Translations under genes and position numbers: made by a program | Assembly: GCA_947488615.1 (NCBI GenBank) | Contig: CANKZU010000003.1 | Location: 186,001-250,000 of the forward strand | From: an uncultured Aurantimonas sp. | GTDB taxonomy: Bacteria > Pseudomonadota > Alphaproteobacteria > Rhizobiales > Rhizobiaceae | DNA: 64,000 bases | Direction: 5' to 3' | Shown here: positions 1-9,227 of the stretch, one piece after another | Position numbering within the stretch: position 1 is the stretch's first letter | How the letters are laid out: each line of letters starts with the position of its first letter | Notes under the pieces: generated by a model | The model's input: the letters and a program-made list of their open reading frames with translations, nothing else | What the model was told of the DNA's origin: nothing | Database searches by the model: none

Positions 1-522
1 GCGGCGGGCGCCGATCAAGAGATCTTCTTCGCCGTTGAACAGGAAGCCAAGTGAGAAGGCGCCTTCCAACCGCCCGAGCACCGCATGGACCGCGTCCTTC
101 GGCGATAGGCCGCGTTTGAGCTCGCGCGTCACCAGATGGGCGATCGTCTCGGTGTCGGTCTGGCTCTCGAAGGTCACCCCTTCTGCTTCGAGTTCGGCTT
201 TCAGGTCGCGGTAGTTCTCGATGATGCCGTTGTGGACGACAGCGAGCGCCTCGGTCGCATGCGGATGGGCATTCGGCTCGGTCGCCGCGCCATGGGTCGC
301 CCAGCGGGTGTGGCCGATGCCGATCGTGCCGTTGAGCGGCGCGTCGTCGAGACGCTTGGCCAGGTTGACCAGCTTGCCCTCGGCCCTGCGGCGGGTCAGC
401 ACGCCCGCCTCGAGCGTCGCGACGCCGGCCGAGTCATAGCCCCGGTATTCCAAGCGCTTCAACGCGTCGACGAGGCGATCTGCGACTGGTTCGCGACTGA
501 TGATGCCGATGATTCCGCACAT
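1..522 (-). CDS. glmS: Glutamine--fructose-6-phosphate aminotransferase (isomerizing), N-terminal part
   Basis: GlmS makes glucosamine-6-phosphate from fructose-6-phosphate and glutamine, the first step towards UDP-GlcNAc. Only the first 174 codons lie in the window; the gene continues past base 1. The protein begins MCGIIGIISREPVADRL, so after Met removal Cys1 is the nucleophile of the class II glutaminase domain. Further glutaminase signatures follow: RRLEYRGYDSAGVA-type text, GHTRWATHG, and HNGIIENYRDLK. The isomerase (SIS) domains are outside the window. The ATG start is fixed by the catalytic Cys. It lies 107 bases downstream of glmU on the same strand, and the two enzymes act in the same pathway, so co-transcription is likely. 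Confidence 0.96.
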   Translation of the reverse strand, partial: MCGIIGIISREPVADRLVDALKRLEYRGYDSAGVATLEAGVLTRRRAEGKLVNLAKRLDDAPLNGTIGIGHTRWATHGAATEPNAHPHATEALAVVHNGIIENYRDLKAELEAEGVTFESQTDTETIAHLVTRELKRGLSPKDAVHAVLGRLEGAFSLGFLFNGEEDLLIGARR

Positions 523-629
523 GGGATGGTCCTTGGATGTGTCGCTCGAACGAAGCCGCGGGACGACGAGATGGACGACGTTCTAGCGTCCACGGCCGTT
601 TGCCGGGATTCACGTTTGGTGTCGCGAGA

Positions 630-2012
630 TTACGTCGGGTCGGTTTGTTTGGTGGCGCTCTTGGCGGCTTTCGCCGCCGCGTTCCGTTCGGTGATCTGGC
701 GACCGCGATCGGGCTTGGTCACTTGACGCCCGCGCGCGATGGCCAGTGCGCCATCCGGCACATCGTCCGTCACCACGCTGCCGGTCCCGACATAGGCGCC
801 GTCGCCCACCCGTACCGGCGCGACGAGCGCCGAGTTCGACCCGATAAAGGCGCCTTCGCCGATCTCGGTGAGATGCTTCAGCGCGCCGTCGTAATTGCAG
901 GTGATCGTGCCCGCGCCGATATTGGCCTTCGCACCCACGGTCGCGTCGCCGACATAGCTCAGATGATTGACCTTGGCGCCGGCGGCGAACTGGGCGTTCT
1001 TCACCTCGCAGAAATTGCCGACCTTGGTGTTTTCCGCAAGGCGCGTGCCCGGGCGCAGGCGGGCGAACGGACCGATCGAGGCCCCATCGCCGACCGTCGT
1101 GCCCTCGATATGGGAGAAGGCGTGGATCACGGCGCCGGCGGCCACCGTCACGCCTGGGCCGAAGACGACATTTGGCTCCACGAAGGCGTCGGCGGCGATT
1201 GCCGTGTCATGGGCAAAGAACACGCTCGCCGGATCCATGAGCGTCACCCCGTCGAGCATCGCCTGGCGTCGCCGCGCGGTCTGCCAGAGCGCTTCGACGG
1301 CAGCGAGTTCCAACCGCGAATTGACGCCGAGAACTTCGTCGGCATCGGCTTCAATGGCCTTGACGCTCCGGCCGGTGCGGCGGGCGATCTCGACCAGATC
1401 GGTCAGGTAATATTCGCCCTTGGCATTGTCGTTGCCGATCGCGTCAAGCATGTCGAGCGCGCGTTCGCCGGCGAACGCCATGACGCCGGCATTGCAGAAG
1501 TCGACGGCGCGTTCGACCTCGCTGGCGTCCTTCTCCTCGCGGATCGCGACAAGCTCGCCGCCCTCTTCGATCAGCCGGCCGTAGCCGGTCGGATCGGCGG
1601 GCCGAAAGCCGACGACGCAGATTTCCGCCCCTTCGGCGAGTACGGCCCGCGCCCGCAAAAGCGTTTCCGGCCGGATCAGCGGCGTGTCGCCGAACAAGAC
1701 GAGGACGTCGTCGCAACCTTCCGCGAAAGCAGCCCGCGCGGCCAGTACCGCGTGGGCCGTGCCCAGCCGTTCGGTCTGCGGATAGGTCGCAACCTCGGCG
1801 ATATCCTGGCGGACTGCCGCCTCCACGGACTCGCCGTCACGCCCGACCACGACGGCGACGCGGTTCGCGCCAGCATCTCGTGCCGCGCGGGCGACGTGCC
1901 GGATCATCTCCAGTCCCGCCACCGCGTGCAGCACCTTCGACTTGGACGATTTCATTCGGGTGCCTTCGCCGGCGGCCAGAATGATCGACAGGCAGCTTCT
2001 CGCCATCGGCAA
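630..2012 (-). CDS. glmU: Bifunctional GlmU: GlcN-1-P acetyltransferase / GlcNAc-1-P uridyltransferase
   Basis: GlmU performs the last two steps to UDP-GlcNAc, the precursor of peptidoglycan and lipopolysaccharide. The 460-residue product has the usual family length. The N-terminal uridyltransferase domain carries [18 protein letters not shown] near residues 13-30, with the GXG-x-RM...K nucleotide-binding pattern, and later [11 protein letters not shown] and [13 protein letters not shown]. The C-terminal half is a left-handed beta-helix acetyltransferase with hexapeptide repeats, for example [21 protein letters not shown] and [14 protein letters not shown]. The start at MPMARSC could equally be the second Met (MARSC). 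Its partner glmS follows directly downstream. Confidence 0.97.
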   Translation of the reverse strand: MPMARSCLSIILAAGEGTRMKSSKSKVLHAVAGLEMIRHVARAARDAGANRVAVVVGRDGESVEAAVRQDIAEVATYPQTERLGTAHAVLAARAAFAEGCDDVLVLFGDTPLIRPETLLRARAVLAEGAEICVVGFRPADPTGYGRLIEEGGELVAIREEKDASEVERAVDFCNAGVMAFAGERALDMLDAIGNDNAKGEYYLTDLVEIARRTGRSVKAIEADADEVLGVNSRLELAAVEALWQTARRRQAMLDGVTLMDPASVFFAHDTAIAADAFVEPNVVFGPGVTVAAGAVIHAFSHIEGTTVGDGASIGPFARLRPGTRLAENTKVGNFCEVKNAQFAAGAKVNHLSYVGDATVGAKANIGAGTITCNYDGALKHLTEIGEGAFIGSNSALVAPVRVGDGAYVGTGSVVTDDVPDGALAIARGRQVTKPDRGRQITERNAAAKAAKSATKQTDPT

Positions 2013-2085
2013 CTCGCAAAAATCACATCAAGACGGCGAGGCCATAGCACAGGCTGCCCGAAAAAGGATGCGTCGGCGGCCGCGA

Positions 2086-2826
2086 TCAGCCGATGGTCTG
2101 GAACACCGGGAAATTCTCCAGCAGCCAGAACGACATCGTCTGCATGCTGCCGGTAAGAAACAGGATGCCGGTGACGACCAGAAGGCCGCCCATCGCCTTT
2201 TCCACCGTGGCGAGATGCGCCTTGAAGCCATTCATCCAGCGGAAGAAGGCTCCCGAGAAGGCCGCCGCGAGGATGAACGGAATGCCGAGACCGGCCGAGT
2301 AGAAGGTCAGCATCAGCGCGCCCTCCCCGACAGTGCCCTTGGCGCCGGCCAGACCGAGAATCGCCCCGAGCACCGGCCCGATGCACGGCGTCCAGCCGAA
2401 GGCGAAGGCCAGTCCCATCAGATAGGCGCCGACGACGCTACGCGGCTTGTCAGGCGCGGTCAGCCGGGCTTCCTTCGACAGGAAGGACAGCCGGAAGACG
2501 CCGAGGAAATTCAGGCCCATGATGATGATCGCGACGCCGGCGACGATGCCGAGCCAATCGAGATTTTGCCGAAGGACCTGTCCGATCGTGCTGGCGCCGG
2601 CGCCGAGCGCCACGAACACCGTCGAAAAGCCGAGCACGAAAACCAGCGAAGTCGTAATCAGCCGGGCATAGCGAGCCGAGCCGAGCTGCGGCCCGGCGCG
2701 CAATTCGTCAGCCGAGACGCCCGCCATGTAGCACAAATAGGGCGGCACCAGCGGCAGGACGCAGGGCGACAGGAACGAGAGCGCTCCCGCGAAGACGGCT
2801 GTCGGGTAGGAAAGTTCGGCGAGCAA
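2086..2826 (-). CDS. ccdA: Cytochrome c biogenesis / thiol-reducing membrane protein CcdA
   Basis: CcdA-type proteins carry electrons from cytoplasmic thioredoxin across the inner membrane to periplasmic thiol proteins, chiefly for cytochrome c maturation. The 246-residue product has about six hydrophobic segments. The two conserved half-site cysteines are visible: FLSPCVLPLVPPYLCYMAG near residues 18-36 and GWTPCIGPVLGAILG near residue 143. The best start is a TTG codon giving MLAELSYPTAVF; no good ATG lies close by. It ends 73 bases before glmU and may share a transcript with it. It could also serve another periplasmic thioredoxin-like partner, since no cytochrome c maturation genes are next to it. 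Confidence 0.9.
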   Translation of the reverse strand: MLAELSYPTAVFAGALSFLSPCVLPLVPPYLCYMAGVSADELRAGPQLGSARYARLITTSLVFVLGFSTVFVALGAGASTIGQVLRQNLDWLGIVAGVAIIIMGLNFLGVFRLSFLSKEARLTAPDKPRSVVGAYLMGLAFAFGWTPCIGPVLGAILGLAGAKGTVGEGALMLTFYSAGLGIPFILAAAFSGAFFRWMNGFKAHLATVEKAMGGLLVVTGILFLTGSMQTMSFWLLENFPVFQTIG

Positions 2827-3009
2827 GGCATGCCTCGGTTCTATCGCATTGATCCGATTCGCGGGTCGCCCGACTCTGACCCGGCTTCACTGGGCGCGAA
2901 ACCGCCGTTTGGGGGCGACGACCTGGAACGCGAACCGTCGGCTCGGTCTTAATTGCCCGGGCACCGCGCGGCAAATCGCAAATCCGTCACCGGGAGTGGC
3001 GATTTCCGG

Positions 3010-3038
3010 TTGACCGGCATATGCCGTCTTTCTATGTT
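3010..3038 (+). promoter_or_regulatory. Sigma-70-type promoter of tRNA-Lys
   Basis: TTGACC (3010-3015) and TATGTT (3033-3038) are separated by 17 bases, close to the TTGACA/TATAAT consensus. The implied transcription start is about 30 bases upstream of the tRNA. No other gene on this strand would use it directly. Confidence 0.6.
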
Positions 3039-3077
3039 CCGCCCGTTCTCGCTGGGTCGCTCGCGCCCCGGCGGTTC

Positions 3078-3153
<76 letters not shown>

Positions 3154-3281
3154 ATTTTCCATCACCTTCGAGACTGAAATTTCCCAACGGCCGAGTGGTT
3201 GCGATTAACCACACCGCGATAATTCAGTGGATTGCTCCGTGAGCCGTTGCCTATTTAGGCCGATGAGATCGGAGTTTCGAA

Positions 3282-3830
3282 ATGGCCAAAGACAATACCG
3301 ACAATTCATCGAACGATATCGCCGACACGCTTGAAAGAGAATTGAGCGACGAATTCGGGAAGGCCGTAGTGCAATCACCGAAGAGTTCTTCAGTGCGCGC
3401 CAATCCGAAAGAGGCGACGCCGGCGCGGCTACCGCGTCGAATCGAAGGCGGGTTTCTTGGTTTGCGGGACGACCTCGACGAGCGCGCGCGCTCGTGGCGG
3501 AACATGTCCCGCGCCATCGCGCAGCAGCGTCCCCTGCTGGAAACGCTTGAAGCGGAACGCGGCGCGCTGCTCGAGACACTGGCCAAGACGGCCGAGGAGG
3601 CCGTGGCCGACGGCAAGGCGCTCGCGCTGCTCATGGAGAGCACCAAGAATGGCGACGTGACGGGGAACCTCACCGAGCGGTTCGACGCGAGTGTCAACAC
3701 ATTGGAAGAGTTGGCTGGAGTTTCGGCCGCGCTGACCGACAATCTGTTGTCCCTGCGATCGAGTTGGGAGCAATATTTCAGTTTGGTTCTCAAGGGCCAA
3801 GAGATGCAGGAGGGGCGTCGGCCTGACTGA
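3282..3830 (+). CDS. Hypothetical protein, predicted coiled-coil, 182 aa
   Basis: I do not recognise this gene. The first 60 residues are polar, Ser/Asn-rich and probably disordered. Residues 65-175 are strongly helical, with heptad-like spacing (RPLLETLEAERGALLETLAK, EEAVADGKALALLMES), which suggests a coiled-coil. There is no signal peptide or membrane segment. The ATG follows GGAG by seven bases, and third codon positions are GC-rich in the second half, supporting this frame over the open frames on the other strand. It follows tRNA-Lys by 128 bases with no obvious operon partner. Likely a lineage-specific cytoplasmic protein; the function is unknown. Confidence 0.65.
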   Translation: MAKDNTDNSSNDIADTLERELSDEFGKAVVQSPKSSSVRANPKEATPARLPRRIEGGFLGLRDDLDERARSWRNMSRAIAQQRPLLETLEAERGALLETLAKTAEEAVADGKALALLMESTKNGDVTGNLTERFDASVNTLEELAGVSAALTDNLLSLRSSWEQYFSLVLKGQEMQEGRRPD

Positions 3831-4179
3831 TCGGGCGTAACCGATCACCGTTACCCGGCGATGCCGATATATTGGGCCGTCACCATACGGGCATTCGGAA
3901 AATTAGCGTTTGCAGCGGACCATTCGACACAGATTGCGCCGTTTCAGAAATTCCGTCAGGGAAGAAGTGCTTCTCACGGTGGGCACAACCTCGTCGGGAA
4001 GGTAGGCGGTGTAGCGGCTCCCAACCGCTACACCGCCTCGCGAATCCGCTTCTTTTGCGCATGGCCACGGAGATTTGCACGCGCGACGCGACGCCCGCCT
4101 GCACGGTCTTCCACCTTATTGAGGACGATGCGACGCAAGCCTCCTTGTCCAAACGCCCTTCGAATTCCATTTTAATCCC
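3831..4179. other. Non-coding stretch of about 350 bases
   Basis: No convincing gene is seen on either strand. The open frames here lack ribosome-binding sites and have arginine/cysteine-rich translations typical of non-coding GC-rich DNA. The one clear structure is the perfect 14-bp inverted repeat listed separately. Parts of the stretch are less GC-rich than the flanking genes. Confidence 0.5.
4004..4038. repeat. Perfect 14-bp inverted repeat (hairpin)
   Basis: AGGCGGTGTAGCGG (4004-4017), a 7-base spacer, and its exact reverse complement (4025-4038). The stem would be very stable. No T-run follows on either strand, so it is not a typical intrinsic terminator. It could be a dispersed genomic repeat, a protein-binding palindrome or an mRNA structure. 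Confidence 0.75.
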
Positions 4180-4419
4180 ATGACAAAAGAAACTCTTGAA
4201 TCGCACGTTCGCGGCACGATGCAAGCGGCGGTCGACGACGTGATGGAGTCAGCGGCAGCGCTGACCGACGCGGTGAACGCCGCTGCCGATCTCGGCGTGC
4301 GTGTGGAGCTCGACATCGTCCCGCTGACCTGCACCAGCCACCGCAAGGTCGTGGCCCATGTCGCCCATCTCGACGAGGGCCGGCGGCCGGAAGATCTGAA
4401 TTCGGCGAACGACGGCTGA
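4180..4419 (+). CDS. Hypothetical protein, 79 aa
   Basis: I do not recognise this gene. The first 35 residues look like an acidic helix (VRGTMQAAVDDVMESAAAL). A segment alternating hydrophobic residues follows (VRVELDIVPLTC, KVVAHVAHL), suggesting a small alpha/beta fold. There is no signal peptide or membrane segment. Third codon positions are almost all G or C from codon 9 on, which supports a real coding frame, but no good ribosome-binding site is visible before the ATG. It sits between a non-coding stretch and a DUF4864 gene on the same strand. The function is unknown. Confidence 0.55.
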   Translation: MTKETLESHVRGTMQAAVDDVMESAAALTDAVNAAADLGVRVELDIVPLTCTSHRKVVAHVAHLDEGRRPEDLNSANDG

Positions 4420-4543
4420 AACCGGCGTCCGCTTGGCCTTGCGGCCTGCGTGGCACGTTCCATCACGCGGAATTGAGCGTCGGCGGTTTGCCGCGACGCC
4501 GGTTCCGTTCGATCCTTTTCGAGTGACGCGAAAGGAGCAAGCG

Positions 4544-4966
4544 ATGGCGAATCGGCTGATCATACTGATGGCGGCAGTGGGCCTGACAGTGGCGGTTCTC
4601 GTCTCCCCTGCCCGCGCGGGCGATGCATTTGATGTGCGGGCCGCGATCTCCGGCCAGCTCGAGGCCTTTCGGTCCGACGACGGCGCCAGCGCCTATTCCT
4701 ATGCCGCACCGAACATTCAGGCGATGTTTCCCTCGCCGCAAATCTTCATGGGCATGGTCCGGTCGGGCTACGACCCGGTCTATCGGTCCAGCAACACCGT
4801 CTTCGGCGCGCTGAAGGCCGAGGGGGCGGGCTTCCGACAGGAGGTCTATCTCACCGACCAGAACGGGCAGAGCTGGATCGCCAGCTACACGCTGGAACGC
4901 CAGGCGGACGGGTCGATGAAAATCACCGGCTGCGCGATCCGCAAGGGCGACGATCTCGCCGCCTGA
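4544..4966 (+). CDS. DUF4864-type exported protein
   Basis: A 140-residue protein with an N-terminal signal peptide (MANRLIILMAAVGLTVAVLV, probable cleavage after SPARA-G near residue 24). The mature part matches my memory of the DUF4864 family: an initial helix (VRAAISGQLEAFRSDDGASA), then AAPNIQAMFPSPQIFMGMVR and GYDPVYRSSNTVFG, followed by alternating beta-strands. The fold recalls SnoaL/NTF2-like proteins, and the function is unknown. I chose the ATG preceded by AAGGAG at seven bases rather than an upstream in-frame start, because it gives a clean signal peptide. It converges on tgt with only 5 bases between the stop codons. Confidence 0.82.
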   Translation: MANRLIILMAAVGLTVAVLVSPARAGDAFDVRAAISGQLEAFRSDDGASAYSYAAPNIQAMFPSPQIFMGMVRSGYDPVYRSSNTVFGALKAEGAGFRQEVYLTDQNGQSWIASYTLERQADGSMKITGCAIRKGDDLAA

Positions 4967-4971
4967 GCCGC

Positions 4972-6105
4972 TCAGCTGCGCGGTGGAATGTCGCCCCGCG
5001 CCCAATCGGCCTCGGTCGCCGCGGCGAAGTCGGCGAACCGCCAGGCTTCGACCGCGTCCCGGATGCCGGCCATCAGCGACTGGTAGTAGGCAAGATTGTT
5101 CCAGGTCAGAAGCATCGAGGCGAGCGCTTCGTTGGAGCGCACCAGATGGTGTAGATAGGCGCGCGAATAGTCACGCGAGGCCGGGCAGTCCGAGGCCTCG
5201 TCGAGCGGGCGCGTATCTTCGGCGTGGCGGGCGTTCTTGAGGTTCACCTTGCCGAAGCGGGTGAATGCGAGCCCATGCCGGCCCGAGCGCGTCGGCATGA
5301 CGCAGTCGAACATGTCGATCCCGCGCGCTACTGAGCGCAAGATGTCGTCCGGCGTGCCGACGCCCATCAGATAGCGGGGCTTTTCAGCCGGCATGACGGG
5401 AAGCGTCTCGTCGAGGGTCTTGAGCATCACCGTCTGCGGCTCGCCGACCGCAAGACCGCCGACGGCGTAGCCCTTCAGATCCATCGCCGCCAGCCGTTCG
5501 GCCGAGCGAATCCGCAAGTCGATGGCGTCGCCGCCTTGGACGATGCCGAACATCGCCTTGCCGGGCTGGTCGCCGAAGGCGGTGGCGCAGCGTTCGGCCC
5601 AGCGCAGCGACATCTCCATCGCCCGTTCAATCTCAGCCCGCTCCGCCGGCAGCCGAATGCACTCGTCGAGCTGCATCTGGATGTCGCTGCCGAGTAGCCC
5701 CTGGATTTCGATCGCCCGCTCGGGCGTCAGCGCGTATTCGGAGCCGTCGACATGGGAGCGGAAACGCACGCCGGTCTCGTCGAGCTTGCGCAGTTTTGCC
5801 AGCGACATCACCTGGAAGCCGCCGGAATCGGTGAGGATCGGATGCGGCCAGCGGGCGAATGCGTGCAGGCCGCCGAGCCGGGCGACGCGCTCGGCGCCGG
5901 GCCGCAGCATCAGGTGATAGACATTGCCGAGGATGATGTCGGAGCCGAGTTCGCGCACCTGGTCCAGATACATCGCCTTGACCGTGCCGGCGGTTCCGAC
6001 CGGCATGAAGGCCGGCGTGTGCACGGTGCCGCGCGGCATGGTGATTTCGCCGCGCCGCGCCTTGCCGTCGGTGGCGAGCAGCCGGAATCTCAAACGACTT
6101 GTCAC
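4972..6105 (-). CDS. tgt: Queuine tRNA-ribosyltransferase
   Basis: Tgt swaps guanine-34 for preQ1 in tRNAs with GUN anticodons, starting queuosine formation. The 377-residue product has the family length and begins with [19 protein letters not shown] and [29 protein letters not shown] carries the catalytic Asp region, DFQ-type text is replaced by GIVQGG, and AVGGLAVGE and MPTRSGRHG are present near the C-terminal zinc site ([15 protein letters not shown]). The likely start is GTG ([10 protein letters not shown]). queA, which acts on the tRNA after Tgt, lies just upstream on the same strand, but an AT-rich unrelated gene is inserted between them. Confidence 0.96.
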   Translation of the reverse strand: MTSRLRFRLLATDGKARRGEITMPRGTVHTPAFMPVGTAGTVKAMYLDQVRELGSDIILGNVYHLMLRPGAERVARLGGLHAFARWPHPILTDSGGFQVMSLAKLRKLDETGVRFRSHVDGSEYALTPERAIEIQGLLGSDIQMQLDECIRLPAERAEIERAMEMSLRWAERCATAFGDQPGKAMFGIVQGGDAIDLRIRSAERLAAMDLKGYAVGGLAVGEPQTVMLKTLDETLPVMPAEKPRYLMGVGTPDDILRSVARGIDMFDCVMPTRSGRHGLAFTRFGKVNLKNARHAEDTRPLDEASDCPASRDYSRAYLHHLVRSNEALASMLLTWNNLAYYQSLMAGIRDAVEAWRFADFAAATEADWARGDIPPRS

Positions 6106-6132
6106 AATTTCTGTCCGGGACTGTGAGTATTA

Positions 6133-6145
6133 GACAATAATTGTC
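6133..6145. repeat. Palindrome between the HEPN-like gene and tgt
   Basis: GACAAT-A-ATTGTC, an exact 6-bp inverted repeat around one central base, in an AT-rich 50-base gap just upstream of the tgt start. It could be a protein-binding site. The stem is too weak to be a terminator. Confidence 0.45.
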
Positions 6146-6155
6146 ATCTTTTTGC

Positions 6156-6809
6156 TCATATGTGGAATATTCCTTGCCGTTCCAAAATTTCTTCCCTTAT
6201 CTCTGGGTGACCCGGCAGGTTGAGGCGAGGAAAATACCTCGGTATCATTGAGGCGATGCCGTGAGCGAGGCACAATGCCTCCCTCGCGTCGTCTCTCATA
6301 ATTAAGAAATTGGGATCAATGTCGTCGACAATTCTTTGCCGCATCCAACGCCGAAAAAGGCTGTATTCGCTCTCCGGGCCCTTTTCATGGGATAAATTTA
6401 CACGTGCTCTATTCAGATGAAATAATCGAGAAACGAGAAATGGATGTAATATTCCCATCTTCTCAGTGGCTTTAATTACGGATCCAAACCCACTACGCGC
6501 GGCTTTCAAGTCTCCTCGGATTTCAACTGCATCCGTAAGCAGTCGTTCGTTAAAGGCCATTGAACATAACACACAGGCTGCAAAAGCGCCGAAATAGAAT
6601 GATTGACGAGCGTCCCCGAGCAGGAGGTGGCTTTCTACATCCAGTAAAAGATTGCCGGTCTCAGGCAGATTCTCGATTGCCCAATCAATTCGCGAGCAAA
6701 TTTCATCGAGCTTGGGGATCACTTCCCATTCTAGAATAAGTTCGCCAATGGGCATCGAATCGTAAGTAGGATTCCCGAACAAGTCGAGATCTCCTCGCCC
6801 GGTTCTCAT
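6156..6809 (-). CDS. HEPN-like protein of unknown function (AT-rich orphan gene)
   Basis: A 217-residue, largely helical protein with no signal peptide. Residues 70-145 resemble the HEPN/DUF4145 layout: a helix with small residues ([20 protein letters not shown]), a linker with [15 protein letters not shown], then [13 protein letters not shown]. The last segment holds R136-x4-H141 (also R134-x6-H141), the R-x4-6-H pattern of HEPN ribonucleases. The gene is visibly AT-richer (about half A+T) than its 65% GC neighbours and uses codons such as ATA, TTA and AGA, which suggests recent acquisition. Its ATG overlaps the queA stop (ATGA), so it is probably translationally coupled to queA. No antitoxin-like partner is adjacent. 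The family assignment is by inference, not certain. Confidence 0.6.
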   Translation of the reverse strand: MRTGRGDLDLFGNPTYDSMPIGELILEWEVIPKLDEICSRIDWAIENLPETGNLLLDVESHLLLGDARQSFYFGAFAACVLCSMAFNERLLTDAVEIRGDLKAARSGFGSVIKATEKMGILHPFLVSRLFHLNRARVNLSHEKGPESEYSLFRRWMRQRIVDDIDPNFLIMRDDAREALCLAHGIASMIPRYFPRLNLPGHPEIREEILERQGIFHI

Positions 6810-7897
6810 CGCGTAGATATGTCCAGCAGGCAGGCATCGCCATAGGAATAGAAGCGGTAACCCGTTTTGATGGCGTGGGCGTAGGCTGCCTGCATGGTCT
6901 CGAAGCCCGAGAAGGCGGAGACCAGCATGAACAGGGTCGAGCGCGGCAGGTGGAAGTTGGTCATCAGTCTGTCGACAGCCTTGAAACGATAGCCGGGGGT
7001 GATGAAAATGTCGGTGGAGCCGGCGAAGGGTTCGATGATGCCATCGTCGCGCGCCGCGCTTTCCAGAAGCCGCAGCGAGGTGGTGCCGACAGCAACCAGG
7101 CGGCGGCCGGCCTGGCGCGCGGCGTTCAGCCGTTCCGTCGTCGCCGCGTCGATACGGCCGATCTCGGCGTGCATCCGGTGCGCTTCCGTATTTTCCGCCT
7201 TCACCGGAAGGAACGTCCCCGCCCCGACATGCAGCGTCAGATATTCGGTTCCAATGCCGCGTTTCGACAGTTGGTCGAGCAACGCGGGCGTAAAATGCAG
7301 CCCGGCGGTAGGCGCCGCCACGGCTCCATCCTCGCGGGCATAGATGGTCTGGTAGTCGGCCCGGTCGCGCGCGTCGTCCGGCCGTTTGGACGCGATGTAG
7401 GGCGGCAAGGGGATGTGCCCGACCGCCGCGATCGCCTCGTCGAGCGCCGGACCCGAGCGCTCGAAGCGCAAGGTTGCCTCTCCGTCCTCGCCCCGGTCCT
7501 CGACCACCGCATCGAGCGCGCCGGTGAGGCCGTCGGCTTCGTCCTGGCCGAAGGCGATGCGGTCGCCGACACGCACTCGCTTTGCCGGACGAACGAACGC
7601 AAGCCAGCTATCCGGCGCAACCCGCATGTGCAGCGTGGCGGAAATGCGCGCCCTGCCCTCGCCGTCCCGCGCATCAGGCCGCTGGCGGACACCTTCGAGC
7701 CGGGCCGGGATGACGCGGGTGTCGTTGAAGACGAGCACGTCGCCCGGTTCGAGCAGCGACGGCAGATCGCCGACAAGACGGTCGCCGAGCGTGCCGTCTT
7801 TGCCGACGGCAAGCAAACGCGCGCTTTCCCTGGGGGATGCGGGCCGCAAGGCGATGCGGTCTTCCGGGAGATCGAAGTCGAACTGATCGACACGCAT
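6806..7897 (-). CDS. queA: S-adenosylmethionine:tRNA ribosyltransferase-isomerase
   Basis: QueA transfers the ribose of SAM to preQ1 in tRNA, forming epoxyqueuosine. The 363-residue product starts [20 protein letters not shown], the usual QueA opening. It contains [70 protein letters not shown] and [11 protein letters not shown], all family signatures. It ends with an ATGA overlap into the AT-rich HEPN-like gene, after which tgt follows. A stem-loop lies 31 bases upstream of the start. Confidence 0.97.
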   Translation of the reverse strand: MRVDQFDFDLPEDRIALRPASPRESARLLAVGKDGTLGDRLVGDLPSLLEPGDVLVFNDTRVIPARLEGVRQRPDARDGEGRARISATLHMRVAPDSWLAFVRPAKRVRVGDRIAFGQDEADGLTGALDAVVEDRGEDGEATLRFERSGPALDEAIAAVGHIPLPPYIASKRPDDARDRADYQTIYAREDGAVAAPTAGLHFTPALLDQLSKRGIGTEYLTLHVGAGTFLPVKAENTEAHRMHAEIGRIDAATTERLNAARQAGRRLVAVGTTSLRLLESAARDDGIIEPFAGSTDIFITPGYRFKAVDRLMTNFHLPRSTLFMLVSAFSGFETMQAAYAHAIKTGYRFYSYGDACLLDISTR

Positions 7898-7928
7898 GCT
7901 GGGTCAGCCGGATCTGTGAATCATGATA

Positions 7929-7953
7929 ACGGCGGATCGCACAGACCCGCCGT
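7929..7953 (-). terminator. Stem-loop between ppiB and queA
   Basis: On the minus strand ACGGCGGGTC and GATCCGCCGT form a 10-bp stem (one G-T pair) with a 5-base loop, followed by TATCATG. It may end part of the upstream transcript or structure the queA leader. The T-run is poor, so terminator function is uncertain. Confidence 0.4.
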
Positions 7954-8023
7954 CCTCAACGAGATGGATGGGATACGCGTGAGCGGAGGAAGAGCAAAGA
8001 ACCGGCTCCCACCGCATCGGGCG

Positions 8024-8494
8024 CTACAGGTCGGACGCGACCCGCATGGTGGTGATCGAATCGGGATCGCTCACCGGCTCGCCGCGCTTGATCTGATCGA
8101 TATTGTCCATGCCCTCGATGACCTCGCCCCAGACGCTGTACTGGCGATCGAGCCAGGGGGCGCGGTCGAAGCAGATATAGAACTGGGAGTTCGCCGAATT
8201 CGGGTTGGCGGTGCGGGCGGCCGAGACCGTACCGCGCTTATGCGGCTCGGCCGTGAACTCGGCCTTCAGGTCCGGCTTGTCGGAGCCGCCGGAGCCGGTT
8301 CCCGTCGGATCGCCGGTTTGGGCCATGAAACCGTCGATGACGCGATGGAAAACGACGCCGTCGTAAAAGCCCTCGCGCGCGAGCTCCTTGACGCGCGTCA
8401 CATGGGCGGGCGCGAGGTCTGGCCGCAGCTTGATGACCACACGGCCCTTCGTCGTTTCCAGGACCAGGGTATCGTCGGGGTTCTCGAACGCCAT
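8024..8494 (-). CDS. ppiB: Cytoplasmic peptidyl-prolyl cis-trans isomerase (cyclophilin type)
   Basis: Cyclophilins speed up proline isomerisation during folding. The 156-residue product has no signal peptide and carries VVFHRVIDGFMAQTGDPTGTG with the catalytic Arg-Phe-type pocket, GTVSAARTANPNSANSQFYI and YSVWGEVIEGMD. The start chosen (MAFENPDD) is preceded by AGGAG; an upstream in-frame start would add an implausible 34-residue tail. It is a close paralogue of the secreted PPIase immediately upstream, suggesting a tandem duplication in which one copy kept a signal peptide. Its stop lies 126 bases before queA. Confidence 0.95.
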   Translation of the reverse strand: MAFENPDDTLVLETTKGRVVIKLRPDLAPAHVTRVKELAREGFYDGVVFHRVIDGFMAQTGDPTGTGSGGSDKPDLKAEFTAEPHKRGTVSAARTANPNSANSQFYICFDRAPWLDRQYSVWGEVIEGMDNIDQIKRGEPVSDPDSITTMRVASDL

Positions 8495-8630
8495 CTTGCT
8501 CTCCTTGCTTGTCGTATCTCGAAAATGGGAACGGCCCGGATCTGGCCCGGACCGTATCGGTGGAGCCTCTTTGAGCGGATTCGCTCCCAGGCACAAGGTT
8601 TGCCGCCGTCAGTCGGCGGCGGCTTTCAGA

Positions 8631-9188
<558 letters not shown>

Positions 9189-9227
9189 GCGAGATGGTTC
9201 CCAGATTATGGCGCCCCGCGGTTCGCG

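Noticed and set aside
537..2156. A 539-codon open frame on the plus strand opposite glmU
   Set aside because: It is an antisense shadow of glmU in GC-rich DNA: the translation is Arg/His/Gly-rich without family motifs and there is no ribosome-binding site, while glmU on the other strand is full length and certain. The same applies to other long antisense frames, for example opposite queA, glnA, gyrA, pyrG and eno.
3154..4466. Integrated element at tRNA-Lys
   Set aside because: No duplicated tRNA 3' end, integrase or phage gene is visible. Only a weak suspicion remains, noted as a finding.
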